This document shows, piece by piece, positions 21,670 through 34,464 of a DNA stretch of 64,000 nucleotides. Made by a program: the position numbers and the translations under genes. The notes beneath the pieces are model-generated. The model was not told where the DNA came from. It worked only from the letters and a program-made list of their open reading frames with translations, and ran no database searches. How positions within the stretch are numbered: the first letter of the stretch is position 1; every line of letters starts with the position of its first letter. Source of the DNA: Neocallimastix lanati (nom. inval.) (Eukaryota > Neocallimastigomycota > Neocallimastigomycetes > Neocallimastigales > Neocallimastigaceae); NCBI GenBank assembly GCA_016946835.1, contig JACVTC010000145.1, forward strand, positions 12,501-76,500. The letters run 5' to 3'.

Positions 21670-23395
21670 TCAATTGTGAGAGAAGATAATAATTATAATG
21701 ACTATAATAATAATGAAAATAATAATAATTACATTTAATAATTATTCCAAAAGAGATAATTTTGATAATATTTTTGAAAATTCAAGTGATTCTGACAATG
21801 AGCCATTAGATAAAAGAAAAGAAAAATTAAAAAATAAAAATAAAAAAATAAAAATAAAAAAATAAAAATAAAAAAATACAAAATTATCCACATTAAGACT
21901 AATACTCCAAAAACATATAATGAAGCAATAAATTCTAATGACGTTGAAGAATGGCAAATAGCCATCAATGATGAAATATCAAATATGTATAAAAATAATG
22001 TCATGAAAATCATAGATAAAGTTCCAAAAAAATGCTTATATTATTAGACACAAAATGGCTATTTACCGTAAAAGACGACAATAAGAAAAAGACAAGATTA
22101 GTGGTCAGAGGTTTTCAACAAATTCCAGGACAAGATTTCATGGAAATATATTCACCTGCGATTCAAGTAGACAGGTTAAGATTAACAATCGCTCTCGCCG
22201 CTATTCATGACTGGAAATTAGAATAACGGAATAATAAAAGCCGCTTATTTAAATGCAGACCTCGACGAAAAAATATATACAAAAATTCCTTCAGGAGATG
22301 TAAACCAAAACAAAAATAAATATTGGCTTTTGAAAAAGGCTTTATATGGGTTAAAGCAAGCGGGAAAGATGTGGTATATTGAAATATCAACCTTCCTTTA
22401 CTAACCTTGATTTTTAAAAAAAATTTTTTATCACTAACAAATGGCTTTTTGGAAAATATGATAAAAATAATAATTTAATTTGTTTATTAATTTTATATGT
22501 TGATGATATATTAATACAGGAATTGATAACGAAATAAAAATTGCTATTAATAAATTAAAAGGTAAATATAAAATATCTTAGGAATCAAAGGCTAATAAAA
22601 TAATAGGAATAAACATTTATAAAACAAATGAAGGATATAAAATAAATCAAATTGATTTTATTAACAAAATTAATGAAAAATAAGGAATGAATAAAACAAA
22701 ACAGATTAAAACACTATGTATTAAAATAATAGAAGTTGAAGGAGAAAATTTTGATTTAATAAATGATCGTGAATACAAATCTCTTTTAGGTGCTTCATTG
22801 TATATATCTGTCAAATCCAAACCGGATATTGCTTTTTCGCTGTTAATCAGGCATCCAGAGAATGTGAAAATCCAACTGAAGCCGATTACAAAATTTATTT
22901 TACGTATTCTCCTATAATTAAAATGTACTAAAAACAAATTCATATAATATAATAAAAAAATAATAAATTTAAAGGGTATTCTGGTTCTGACTTTGAAAGC
23001 AATGAAAAATCCAGATGATCTACTAGTGGATATATATTTTTACTTGGTGAAAGCCCGATCTCATGGAAATTTCAACTTCAGAAAAACGTGACTTTTAGCA
23101 ACAGCTGAACCAGAATTTATAAGTCTCACCGAATGTGTAAAACAAGGAATCTGGTTTAAAAATTTATTTAAAGAAATGTTCAATAAAGAAATAAAAATTA
23201 AAATTATGATAGATTACAAAGCCTATTTTGCGATACCTCAAGATATAAATTCTAAAAAGGTCGTTGTAAATATATTGATACTAGATATAAGTTCATACAA
23301 GTCTAACAACAGTATTAAATTGGAATATATATAAATACAGAAGACATGTTAGCTGATCCTTTAACTAAAAGCATTATAGGTCTTAATATTTAAAA
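21670..23395 (+). mobile_element. Ty1/copia remnant: reverse transcriptase to RNase H
   Basis: Frames that shift repeatedly on the plus strand give, in order: TPKTYNEAINSNDVEEW, TKWLFTVKDD (22032-22226), RLVVRGFQQIPGQDF, IKAAYLNADLDEKIYTKIP, LKKALYGLKQAGKMW, YVDDIL (the RT catalytic box, about 22497), SLLGASLYISVKSKPDIAFS, TAEPEFISLTECVKQG (RNase H) and DMLADPLTKSI at the end. This is the canonical copia order but with many stops, so it is dead. It lies in the opposite orientation to the copia pieces on both sides. Confidence 0.85.
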
Positions 23396-23596
23396 ATTGA
23401 AAAAATAATAATAATAATTATTATGAATTGTATATTCGAAAAAAAAATAAATAAAAAAGAAAGAAAGAAAAAAGATTAAACTAAACAAATAGTTTTTATG
23501 AACGAAAAAACTTTATAAACTCCTTGAAATACATATATATATATATATATATGAAAATATTTTTTTTATATTAAAATTATATATATATGGGTAAAA

Positions 23597-23647
<51 letters not shown>

Positions 23648-23980
23648 ATGCAATTAGATTTTATTCATTTAAGGAAGCACTTAGTTTGTATTAATGACTC
23701 ATAGAAACCAACAATACAGGAAAAATATGAAGGTCATGAGAAAAGGTTCATAAGTACTAATGTACTAATAGTTGAATTTCTTTTAATGTAACCAATGTAA
23801 CCTTAATAAGATAAAAAAAATTTAGTTTTGATTTAATGATTTCTTTATTGATAATCATAAGATGAATCAATACACCATATATATATCAGTATTGATTAAA
23901 GATTGAATATTTCTAATACGAATTTTATTCTCAAGTAAAGGAAAGCATAATAAAAAAAAAAGTTTTACTGATAATATACG

Positions 23981-24044
<64 letters not shown>

Positions 24045-24119
24045 GTTAAAGGTATCTTGTTACACATGAGAAAATTGGAAAAGAAGAATATAGACTTTCT
24101 AACTATTGATTGCACATTA
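23396..24119. other. Spacer with simple repeats
   Basis: Contains (AAAT)n at 23595-23650, (TA)n at 23982-24016 and poly(A) at 24020-24044. Positions 23660-23830 are slightly less AT-rich but unrecognised. Confidence 0.5.
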
Positions 24120-24440
24120 GATATAACTATGATTGAAGTGATAAACTATTGCTAAATGGAATTCCAAGATAAGTATAGCATGAAACCTAAGAAAGAGATT
24201 ACATACCAAGAAAGAAAGAGAAATCTTTAAAAGATAGGGATTTAAGCAAAGCTAAATTAGATAGAAATTAATTACCATTTGTATATTTATTTATTCCAAA
24301 TGGTATTTCTTTCTTGTTAGTTCATCAAATGAAGTGATGAAGAAGTACTTTTATCTTACTTTCACGAGTAGGAATTTGTAGGAGTAATTAAAATAATATT
24401 ATCATCAAATAAACCTCCACAGCATTTTTTTTAATTTCTA
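24120..24440 (-). mobile_element. LINE reverse transcriptase scrap
   Basis: Minus-strand phrases YTYLGIPFS (about 24150-24176), FGINK (about 24290) and CCGGLFDDNIIL (24385-24430) match the post-FADD region of the LINE families in this window, with stops and deletions. Confidence 0.7.
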
Positions 24441-24799
24441 ATATAATAAAAAAAATACTAATATAAACATATAATAATAATAACAAATAAAAAATATTAT
24501 TTACTACATAATATTCAGTAATTTTTCATTTTATTTATCTAACACATATTCTAGAAAATTATTTTATAGCATTTATTTCTTTTATTAGATTTCTAATTAT
24601 ATAATCTTTACTATATTATATTAAATTTGCTATTTTAACAAACAATTTAATATAAAAAGAAAATCTTTTTTTCCTATAATAAAGTAAAATAACTTTTAAT
24701 TATTTGTTTTTAATTATTATCCATAAACTATTATATAATAAATTATTAGTATAAAAAAATAAATGAATAAATAAATATATTTTATAGAAATATATTTAT

Positions 24800-24800
24800 T

Positions 24801-24838
<38 letters not shown>

Positions 24839-25290
24839 GGTTTAATCAAGTTAGTTAAAGAACTAATATATTTGTGATTTATGCTAACTATTAAACTCGG
24901 AATCTAACATACATTAAGGTTTCTGAATCAATCCTACACATGCCTTCATAATTAATGTAAGGTATTTTCACCCTACCATGATCTTGACGAAAAATATATT
25001 GAAGTCCCCTGATCTTCCCTAGCCATGTTTCCTCTTGTATGACCATTAAGAGATGATCATTCTTTACTATCCTTGCCTAGAGATTAAGAAAGTATGGTCA
25101 AAACCGAACTAGTATGGTCAATTATTAACTATTGTGGCAGTGCAATATATTATATATGATTGTGGTGACCCATATTTATTGAATATTATTCAACACTAGG
25201 TTGAACTCAGAGTATATATATATGATATTATACAAAAGAAGTGCGTCTTATATGTATATGTAGATACATGTAATAATCTAAAAAAAAAAA
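24800..25290 (-). repeat. Unassigned less AT-rich block with poly(T) edge
   Basis: A run of about 32 T (24802-24833) is followed by some 450 bp of sequence richer in G and C than the flanks, with no long open frame. On the minus strand this looks like a retroposed element with a poly(A) tail, but no second copy and no target duplication were found. A copia LTR is an alternative. Confidence 0.35.
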
Positions 25291-25357
25291 AAATCAAAAA
25301 GTCAACCATTTATCATTTTAATATCATTCCATTTAATTTTGGAAAAAATAAAAAATA

Positions 25358-25400
<43 letters not shown>

Positions 25401-25429
25401 TTTTATTTTAAAAATATATTAATATCTAC

Positions 25430-27720
25430 TTAGTACTAAGTTGACTCTTTCTGAAAAATTGAAATTGACAATCAAACTAGATTCTAATATGGTTGTTAGT
25501 CCATGTGCTAGCATACATAAGGCACCTAGGGGTAGAATGAACGAATATTAATACCGTGAGAGTTCAAAAAATTTGAGATATTTGCGTTGATATATTCGGT
25601 ACCATTATCAGATTTAATATTAATAATTTTATAATTGGTTGCATTTAAAATAAATTTAATAAATTTAGAAAAAAATATCATAAACATTAGATTTATTTTT
25701 AATTAAGTATACCCAGTGTTTTCTTGAAAAGTCATTAAGAAAAGTAACATAATAATTGAAATCATTGTAGGAGTTTTCTAGTTTTCGTACAACATCTGTG
25801 TGTATAAGTTCTAATGGTTTATCAGCTTTATTAATAGTGTTATAAAAAAGTTTTTTCTTTAACTTGCTGATTTTGCATTGATAACAGTTTTTCGAGTTAT
25901 GAAGTTTTAAATGTTCTATAACAAAATTTTGTACATTTTTATTATCGTAATGAACTAATCTCGAGCGGTCTAAAAATCAATTTAAACCTCGATGGCTTTG
26001 ATCCATTGTTAACTCAGTTAACTAATTGAAAGGACAATCCATGGAATCATTGCAAAAAGAAATATTTGTGCGCCATAAAATAATATCTATATGAAAAACA
26101 TGATTTTTTGAAGTAACATTATTAATTGGTATAGTATCAGAAGAAAATAAATTTTTTGTCATCTACATAAATATTTGCTATTAATTTATTATTTTTTATT
26201 ATCTGTAATCTGTCCTTATTATTAATATTTTCTATATTTATTTTACATCCATTTTTTAGTATAGAATGTATTGAAATTGATATATATTTGAAGCATAATA
26301 AACATTAGATAAAAAAAATTTATTATTTTTAAATTTACCATTATATGTAACTTTACTTTTAATTTTACCTAATTTATCATTTGGATATGTAATATTTTTA
26401 TTATTGACATCATTTTTATTTTTTAAATTATTTACTTCATTCGTTAGATTAATACCAATACCACTGTCAATAATCCAACGTGTTGGATTATCATTAGTAT
26501 TATTTTTAATATTAGCGCTATCTATTAAAATTATCAACTACTGTAATATTTCCTGTAAAAATTTATATAAGATTCATCTTCATTTTCAGTTTCACTGTTT
26601 CTAGGATCATCAGAATCACCAGTTTCATCATCATTAATGTTTTTTTCGTATATATTACTGGAATGATAATTATTATTATTATTTCTTGAAGAAACTATAT
26701 TTTTATTATTTTATTATTAATTATTATTATTCTTTATTGATTTTATTATTTTCTTTAGTTAAAGAATTAAATTTACAGAAATCGGAAGAATGACCTTTGG
26801 TTTTACAGATATGATAGTAATATTTTCTATTTGAATTTTTATTAAAATTTAATTTACTCCTATTAATATTATTAATATTAGAATCACTAGGAATATCATT
26901 GGAATATTTCAATATATTCACCTTTTCAAAGAAATCATGTCTTCCATATAGTTTATCCATTAAGTAGTTAAAATTTTTAAAATTACAAACAGGAGGTGAA
27001 TTTGTTCCTATTTTATCTAATTCGATTGAGGAATATAAAGATTTGATTTCTTCATCCGTTGGATCCTTTTTTAAAATTTTCCATTCTGTTTGATGTTATT
27101 CAAACAGATTATTTAGGTCATTTACGTATTGTAAATAATCATTGTCTATTATTTTTAAATTTTTAATTTTATACTCAAGGATGTTTAATAATGCTTGTCC
27201 AGATTGATAGAATCGATTTTTCAATCTTTTATATCATTTGAAAAGTAGTTTTACATCCACTTCAATAATTTTGGTCTTGCTTAATTGTTACTAGTTTACC
27301 ATTAATAATGATTGTTTAAAACAGCATTATCAGATTTAATCTGATTTCTTTTTATTTCATTTATATTTAATTTTTTATCAATATAAGTATCAAAATCATT
27401 AGCTATTTAGTATCCTTTTAAAGGTTCATACCAGTTGTGGAAATTTTCTTTTGATAATTTAAAAACCTTTATATCAAAAATGGATCTCGTTGTTGTAATT
27501 ACCATAATATTTTATTTTATTGATGATGATTCTTTTATTTGTCTTGGCTGAATCTTCATCAATGTAAGATATATCAGATTCACTATCGGAATCGTTTATA
27601 TTTTCAGAAAAATTAATTTTATTATGTTCATTGAAGGAGATAGATTCATTGTCCTTTTGAATTAGAGCTTAATTCAATTGATTTTTTGTTAATTTTACCT
27701 TTTACCTATATTGTAAAATA
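25430..27720 (-). mobile_element. Ty1/copia remnant: gag, protease and integrase
   Basis: Read from right to left on the minus strand: a gag-like region (27.7-27.0 kb); the gag zinc knuckle CHICKTKGHSSDFC in the frame at 26727-26960; a retroviral-type protease with WIIDSGIG in 26256-26537; the GAG-pre-integrase phrase NCYQCKISKL (about 25885); and integrase phrases LIHTDVV, YYVTFLNDFSRKHWVYL and SDNGTEYINANI (about 25570-25610). The integrase is cut off near 25430 and no RT follows in the same orientation. Several stops and frameshifts are present. Confidence 0.85.
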
Positions 27721-27730
27721 TTAAAAAAAA

Positions 27731-27862
27731 ATAATAGGAGGAAAAAAAAAAATATTATAAATTTTTGATAAACATTAAATTAATTTAAAAAGAAAAATAA
27801 TAGGAGGAAAAAAAAAAATATTATAAATTTTTGATAAACATTAAATTGATTTAAAAATAAAA
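27731..27862. repeat. 66-bp tandem duplication
   Basis: Two nearly identical 66-bp units beginning ATAATAGGAGG (27731 and 27797) differ at only a few positions. They lie just beyond the start of the copia gag remnant. Confidence 0.85.
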
Positions 27863-28428
27863 AAATAATAAGTCTCTTAGCAATAACAATAAGGCTCTTT
27901 ATCTGTTAAGGAGTCACCCAGAATGTGGTGTACACCTACAATAATAATAATAATATTATATATTTATTTATTTTTTAATTATTATTTTATATTATATAAT
28001 AACAATGACTCAAATATTAAATATTAAATATTATTCATTATTTATATTATTATATACATAATAATACATTCATTAAAATTTATAATACTTTAATGTACAA
28101 TATTGTATATTCTTAACATTTTTAACCATATATATATGTAAATAAAGTTGATAGAGAAAAATAATTAAATAAAAAAAAAAAAAAAAAAAAAAAATAAATA
28201 AATAAATCAATAAATAAATCAATAAATCAATAAATAAATAAATAAATAAATAAATAAATTACTAATATTAAAATGGATATAGAGATATGTATTATATAAA
28301 TATAAATATCTTATTTAATAATCATAGATTAATCATAGATTAAGATAATTGTAGTAATAATAAATAAAAACAATAGAATTTTTTTTTTCCTTTTTTTTCT
28401 TTTTTCTTTTTCTTTTTCTTTTTCTTTT

Positions 28429-28430
<2 letters not shown>
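27863..28430. other. Spacer with simple repeats
   Basis: Includes an unassigned less AT-rich patch (27870-27945), poly(A) 28170-28192, (AAAT/AATC)n 28193-28260 and (TTTTTC)n 28396-28430. No gene is visible. Confidence 0.5.
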
Positions 28431-28432
<2 letters not shown>

Positions 28433-28459
<27 letters not shown>

Positions 28460-29215
28460 ATTTTTTTAACGGCAGCAAACTTGTTTCATCTATATTAATT
28501 AAATATTTGATAAAATACATGTAATAAAATAATAATAATAAAAAAAAAAAAGATAAAAAAATAAACAAAAAATAAAACACAAAATAAAATAAAATAACGG
28601 TATAATATATTCTAGTTTCATTTAATTAATATTTGTAAGACTTCACAGGGGCATTATTATACTGAAGTATAATAATTAATTTTGACTTCGCAATGTTAAT
28701 CCTAATTTTAAGATACAAAATTATGATCTTCATTGGTTGCGCTAGCCCTGCTGGCCTGTCTTACTGTTTCTTCAGCATTAGACGCTCTTGGTAGTAGTAG
28801 TATGATTCGATTTGAACCTATTGAACAAAGACCATTGCTGGCCAATAGCAATAGGTATAATCGATTGGAGAAGTGCCGCAGTAACCACCAAGAACGGTGT
28901 ATCAGAATAAGCACCTGATTTCATCTGGCACTTAAATAGATCCTCCCATTCCCTTTTCCCTTGTACTGTTACTAATACTTCGACCTCCAAGAAGGAAATT
29001 AAACACTTTTTCACACACACTAGAATCAACATACACATTATTTTCAATACTATTACTAACATTACTAATAATACTATTACTAATATTACTAAAACTAATA
29101 TTACTATTACTATTATTACTATTACTATTATTACACTATTATTACTATTTCTATTATTACTATTACTATTATTACTATTATTATTATTATTATTATTATT
29201 ACTTTTCTTTTTCAA
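28433..29215 (-). mobile_element. LINE 3' end, family B-like
   Basis: On the minus strand this encodes the LINE C-terminal tail (EWEDLFKCQMKSGAYSDTP, then LLQSIIPIAIGQQWS), very close to that at 4.6-5.07 kb. It also has the Thr/Asn-rich stretch from ACT/ATT repeats (29040-29215). The left end is poly(T) 28433-28459 followed by AACGGCAGCAAACTT, a 3' terminus diverged from the ATAGCCGCAATTATTGC form. No intact frame. Confidence 0.7.
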
Positions 29216-29399
29216 TATATTATATATTTATTTTATTTATTTATCTTTCATTTTTTATTATTTTTTCCCCCTACTTTAATATATTTAATATTAACATAAA
29301 CATAAACTGTAATTTGATTTTTATTTGAAAAAAAAAAAAATATATATATATATATATATATTTAAAAAATAATAATAATAATATTGAAAAAAATGAATA

Positions 29400-29457
<58 letters not shown>

Positions 29458-29594
29458 ATATGTACCAATATGTATTATATATATTAATATATTATTTTTA
29501 TTACAAAGTTTAAATTATTGAATTATTATTATTTAATATTTATTTCATGTTTTACAGTTATTTTTTATTATTATAATTATTATTATAATTATTA

Positions 29595-29625
<31 letters not shown>

Positions 29626-29761
29626 GAAAACTATACATATATAGCTTTTTTTTTTTTTTTTTTTAGTTTAGTTTAGTTTACTTAATTCTTTCATATTTTT
29701 TTCTTTCTTGATTAATTCAAAAAAAAAAAAAAATATATATATATATAAATGTATTTTAGAA
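29216..29761. other. Low-complexity spacer
   Basis: Dominated by (TA)n, poly(A) and poly(T) runs (29328-29360, 29397-29450, 29600-29625, 29647-29664). It is the 3' flank of the metallopeptidase gene. Confidence 0.6.
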
Positions 29762-30174
29762 TTAGAATAGTATCAAATAAAGACTAACAAAAAGAATTAT
29801 TAAAGCATTCCATGTGTTATTTATAAATCGAGAAGGTTCTGCATTTATAACTTCTACTAATCTTCTTTCTGGGTGAGTTTTAGTTGGCCATCCAATGGTT
29901 TCCAATATAGCTAATAAATGTGGGCCAAAAGCTGTTTTATACCATATTTCTTTATGTTTCTTTTCTTCTTCACTAAGATATGAAAATGAACCTTTTTCTA
30001 TAAGGTCATCGACATCTTCACCCTTAGGTACATAAGGTCTTAAAAGGAAATCAGGTTTATTGGTATATTCATCATTATCAATGTGTCCCATACATGTTCC
30101 TGCAACAAATTTACTTTTTATTGTCTGTAAATAAGTAATTAAATCATGATCTAATGACGTAATTGAAAAAACAT

Positions 30175-30206
<32 letters not shown>

Positions 30207-32061
30207 GAAGATACATATAAAATAAATAAATAGAAAAAAAAAAAAATAAAATAAAATTAGTTTATATATAAATTTCAATTCATTTTGAAATAAAATATTT
30301 ATTATAATTTTTTATATTTTTATTTGTAATATTATTTTTAATATTATAAACAAATATAAATATTTTTATATTTTCTTTATATATATTTTTAATTTTAATT
30401 TTAATTTTAATTATATATATATTTTTTTATCTTACCTTTCCAGAAGTAGCTAAATCATAAACTTCTTGAGCCACTTGTCCCGATTCACTTAAGTGAAATC
30501 CTTCAAGCCATTGGTTCTGCTTTACCATTTCACCATTATTTCCATAAGACATAATTTTTTTGCCCATATCTTTTAAATAAGAACCAGTCTTATTTAATTG
30601 AATATATTTATCAAAAATTTGCATTTGATACCAACCCATTACAATATCCTCTCCTCTAGCAATCCCTACTTTTGCTCTAGGCGTTAAATATTCAAATTGC
30701 AAATCTAAAAGTGTTCTCCATGATGAAATGAAACCTAGACCATGAATCAATTCATGAGTAGCAACATAGATAAAGTCATGTTGATCATCGTCAATACGAT
30801 CATCTTCGCCTTCTTCAAAATACCAATTAACATCGGCATTGAATTCTGCTGTAATATCATAACTTTGAAAATCTGGGTAATCTGAAGCAATATTTAATTG
30901 TCTTAATAAAGCTTGTGGGTATAAATAAGCATCTGTATCTCCATCTTCTGGATTAACAGCTTTAGCTGGGAATGAAGAATACGGATAAGCTTGTCCTAAT
31001 TTTCCTATAATTATTATTTTTATTATTATTAACATTTAAATTTTAATAATTTTAATAAATATTAGTACGCTATAGATAATATATATTAAAATATATAATT
31101 ATAATTATAAAATTAAAATATTTATATTTTCAAAGGAAAAAAGGAAAAAAAAAAAAAAAAAAAAAGATAAAAAAAAAATTTATTTTATATTTATTACATT
31201 TATTCTTATTTTATTTTTATATTTCTTAAAAATAATGCTATTTTTATTATTATTTTATATTTATATTTATAATTATTTGTTATATTTACTTCTTGTGGGA
31301 TCATCAGCATTACAAGCCGAACCATCTGGATGTGCTAATTCACAAAATGATATTAAAGTTGCATTAATTAAAATAGGTCCAGAATAAATCGTTAAAACTT
31401 CTGCTATAGAATTAGCTATTGTATATGTATTATAAGATTATGTTATAAAAAGATTAATAATTAAAAATTATTCTATAAATTTTTTATTTTATTGTATTAT
31501 TACTATTAATATATTATATTTTATTTTTCTTTCATATTTATATTATTAAACCAAAATATTTAATATATTTGATAATTATTATGAAGTATTGAACATTTTT
31601 AACAATATTTTACCTGCTTTATTAAAATTAGTTTCTGCTTTTTTACAAATTTCGGTATTTCTTATTTTACAGTTAAAATCTATATGAAAAGCATTTATTC
31701 CTTTAAGTCCTTCATTAATATTATCAACTACCTTTCCTTCTACTGTGTCTGCAGTCTCATATTCATGATGACCTGTAGACATATATTTATTGTAAGGATT
31801 TTTAATTGCTTTATTATAAATTGATTTCACATTACTATATAAAGAATTGAATCTTGATTTTCCATTTAATTTTATCGGTACTGTTTCCCATTCTGTTTCA
31901 CCTAATACATTTATATGATGGTCTACACGATATGAATTTTTTGAATATACTGATTGTATTGAGTGCAATAGTATAAAATAAAAAAATATATTATTTATAA
32001 TATGGTCAAATTTTGAATTTTGTCTTTTCAATACCGTAGAAAAAAAATTATATGAAAACAT
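29762..32061 (-). CDS. Secreted zinc metallopeptidase-like protein (HELIH zincin)
   Basis: Four exons: 32061-31614, 31415-31290, 31004-30436 and 30124-29762. All junctions are GT-AG and the frame is continuous through the phases, giving 501 residues. The zincin motif HELIHGLGF lies near residue 272. HExxH supplies two zinc-binding histidines and the catalytic glutamate, and the following Gly suits an HExxHxxG-type family. The third ligand is not assigned. Residues about 24-40 are hydrophobic after a basic start, like a signal peptide or anchor. The protein ends in a hydrophobic stretch (ALIILFVSLYLILF) after NNTW, as in GPI-anchored or tail-anchored surface proteins. Cysteines occur in the exon 2 domain (FCELAHPDGSACNADD) and at GTCMG in exon 4. 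Role inferred: extracellular or wall-associated proteolysis. The specific family is not recognised. Confidence 0.8.
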
Positions 32062-34350
32062 TTTATATTATATATATATTTTTGTTGTTGTTAATATTTT
32101 AATTTTTCTTAGTTATTTTTATTTTATATTTTTTTATGTTATGTTATGTTTTGTTAAGTTTTCTTTTTTTCTTTCTTTTTTTTTTATTTTTTATTTTTTT
32201 TTTATTTTTAATTTATTTTTTTTATAATATTACTATATTTATTTAAATTTTTTCTAATAATTTATTTATTTCTTAATTATTTTATATCTATTTGTTTTTA
32301 ATAAATTAAATTATTATTATATATATTCTTTTTTTTTTTTTTTTTAAAAAAAAATTAATTTTTATTGTCTCCTTATATTTTTCCTTTTTTCCTTTCCTTT
32401 TTTTTTTTTTTTTTTTTTTATTTTGTTTTTTATAAATATTTGTTATATATTAAATTGTAACATTAGATATTAAATATATATTTTTAAATTAATAAATTAT
32501 AAAATTAATACTGTTATATTATTAATATTACTAATCTACTATATTTTACTATTATTAAAAATATATATTCTCTATATAATGACTAAATATAATATACAGA
32601 TTACTGTTTATTTTTGATTTATACAAATATAAATTGTTATATTAAATTATGATTTTACAAATTTCAAAAAAAAAAAAATTACAAAATGTTATTTGTATAA
32701 CAAAATATATATGATTATTTATTATATAAGAATATTACTTGATTGAATAGTATTTATTATTTTGAATTTTCGAATATACTATATTAATTTTAATATGAAC
32801 AAAATTAATTGAATTAAATATTTCTTTACTGTATTTTTATATAATATTTTATAAGTAATTCATATATAATGGTCTCATATATAATTTTTTTTTTTTTTTT
32901 TGATTTTAATTTTAATTTATTTTTTATATGAAAATAAAAAGAAGAAAGTAAAAACTCTACTCATACAATATAATTAAAATTATTAAATATTTATATTATT
33001 ATTATTATGTATTTTATAGTTTCCTTTCTTTATTTTTTTCAGTAATTTTATTTTCTCTCTTTTTTTTTTTTTTTTTTTTCTTTTTTTCTTCTTTTAAAAA
33101 ATGTTTTAATATTAAAGTAAATTTATTGTATAAATTTAAAAAAAAAAAAAAAATAATTTTCTTAAATTATACATAAATTGAAAATTTCACTTTAATATCT
33201 CATAATTAACAAATTAGAAAACTTCGTTAATTCAACTTTATTTTTTATGATATTGTAGACTTTATTTTATTTTATTTTTTTTTTTTTAAAAAAAAAAAAT
33301 TACAGACAATTGTTAAATTATATATATTTTTTTCTTTACTATTAAAAATTCAAAAAGTCAATTTTAAATTGTACATATATTGAATAGTATTCAATATATA
33401 CAAAAATATAATATGCCAATTAAAAAAATAGTATAATAATGAAGAATATTAAAAGATTTATCCAATTTAAGAAATCATTTATACATTTTAATACATAATT
33501 ATTATGAAATCTTAAAATAATAATTAAATAGTAATAAATAATAATTAAATAGTAATAAATAATAAATATACAATATATTATATATATAATATTTAATAAT
33601 AAATTATTAATAATAAATAATTTTTAATAATTAATAAATAATAATTAGAATTATGAAGTAATTTCAAATAATAATACTAAATTAACTGACATAATAATAA
33701 TAATAAATAATAATAATAATAATAATAATTAATAATAATAATAATTATAATAATAAGAAAAATAATTAGTATAATAGATAATAATAATAATTAGTATAAT
33801 AATATTTCATAATAATTAATTTAATAATAATAAATACTGATTTCAAAGTTATTTTTAATATATAATATATATTACTACTTAATCATAAGTTGTTATTTGG
33901 AATATTAATATCATTTATTGAAAATAATAAAAGGTAAAAATATATATTATAAGGTTTAAGCATACCATACTTATAAATCATAATAATTAATGACAAATAA
34001 GTCATCATATAATTTAGCTTTTTTATTTTTTATTTAATTCTACTATTGGTTCAAATTTGTTTAATTTATTTTAAATGGATAATATATAAATTAATACTAA
34101 TAAAGTATTTGTAATGATGATATATAATATTTAATATAATACACATAATAAAATATATAGTTAATATTTGGTATAATCATTTAATGAATTAAACTTTAAT
34201 AATTATATAAAGATAATTATATAAAGATAAAAATTATAAATACAAAGTTTAATACTAATTAAATATAATTATAAAAATGAGAAAAATTAATTAAAGCTAA
34301 CCCTTTATTCAGAGTGCCTCAAAATTTTTAATTAGTATAGAAACATGAAG
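32062..34350. other. AT-rich spacer
   Basis: About 2.3 kb of homopolymers, AAT-type stretches (33520-33840) and no supported gene. It includes the upstream region of the metallopeptidase gene, which has no motif I can assign. Confidence 0.5.
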
Positions 34351-34464
34351 TTAAAAAATATAACTTTATTGAGAAATTTTTTGATTATTTAATCTTGTAA
34401 TATTCAAGTACTTATTACAAGATTAAATAATCAAAAAATTTCTCAATAAAGTTATATTTTTTAA
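34351..34464. repeat. Perfect inverted repeat, 52-bp arms, 10-bp spacer
   Basis: The arms at 34351-34402 and 34413-34464 are exact reverse complements over all 52 bases. The spacer is TTCAAGTACT. The sequence is not simple-repeat and would form a long hairpin in RNA or a cruciform in DNA. The flanks (34350 and 34465 outward) do not continue the symmetry. No ORF overlaps it. Confidence 0.95.

Noticed and set aside
22032-22226. Stand-alone 64-codon gene
   Set aside because: Its residues (TKWLFTVKDD, RLVVRGFQQIPGQDF) are the copia reverse transcriptase and continue in other frames on both sides.
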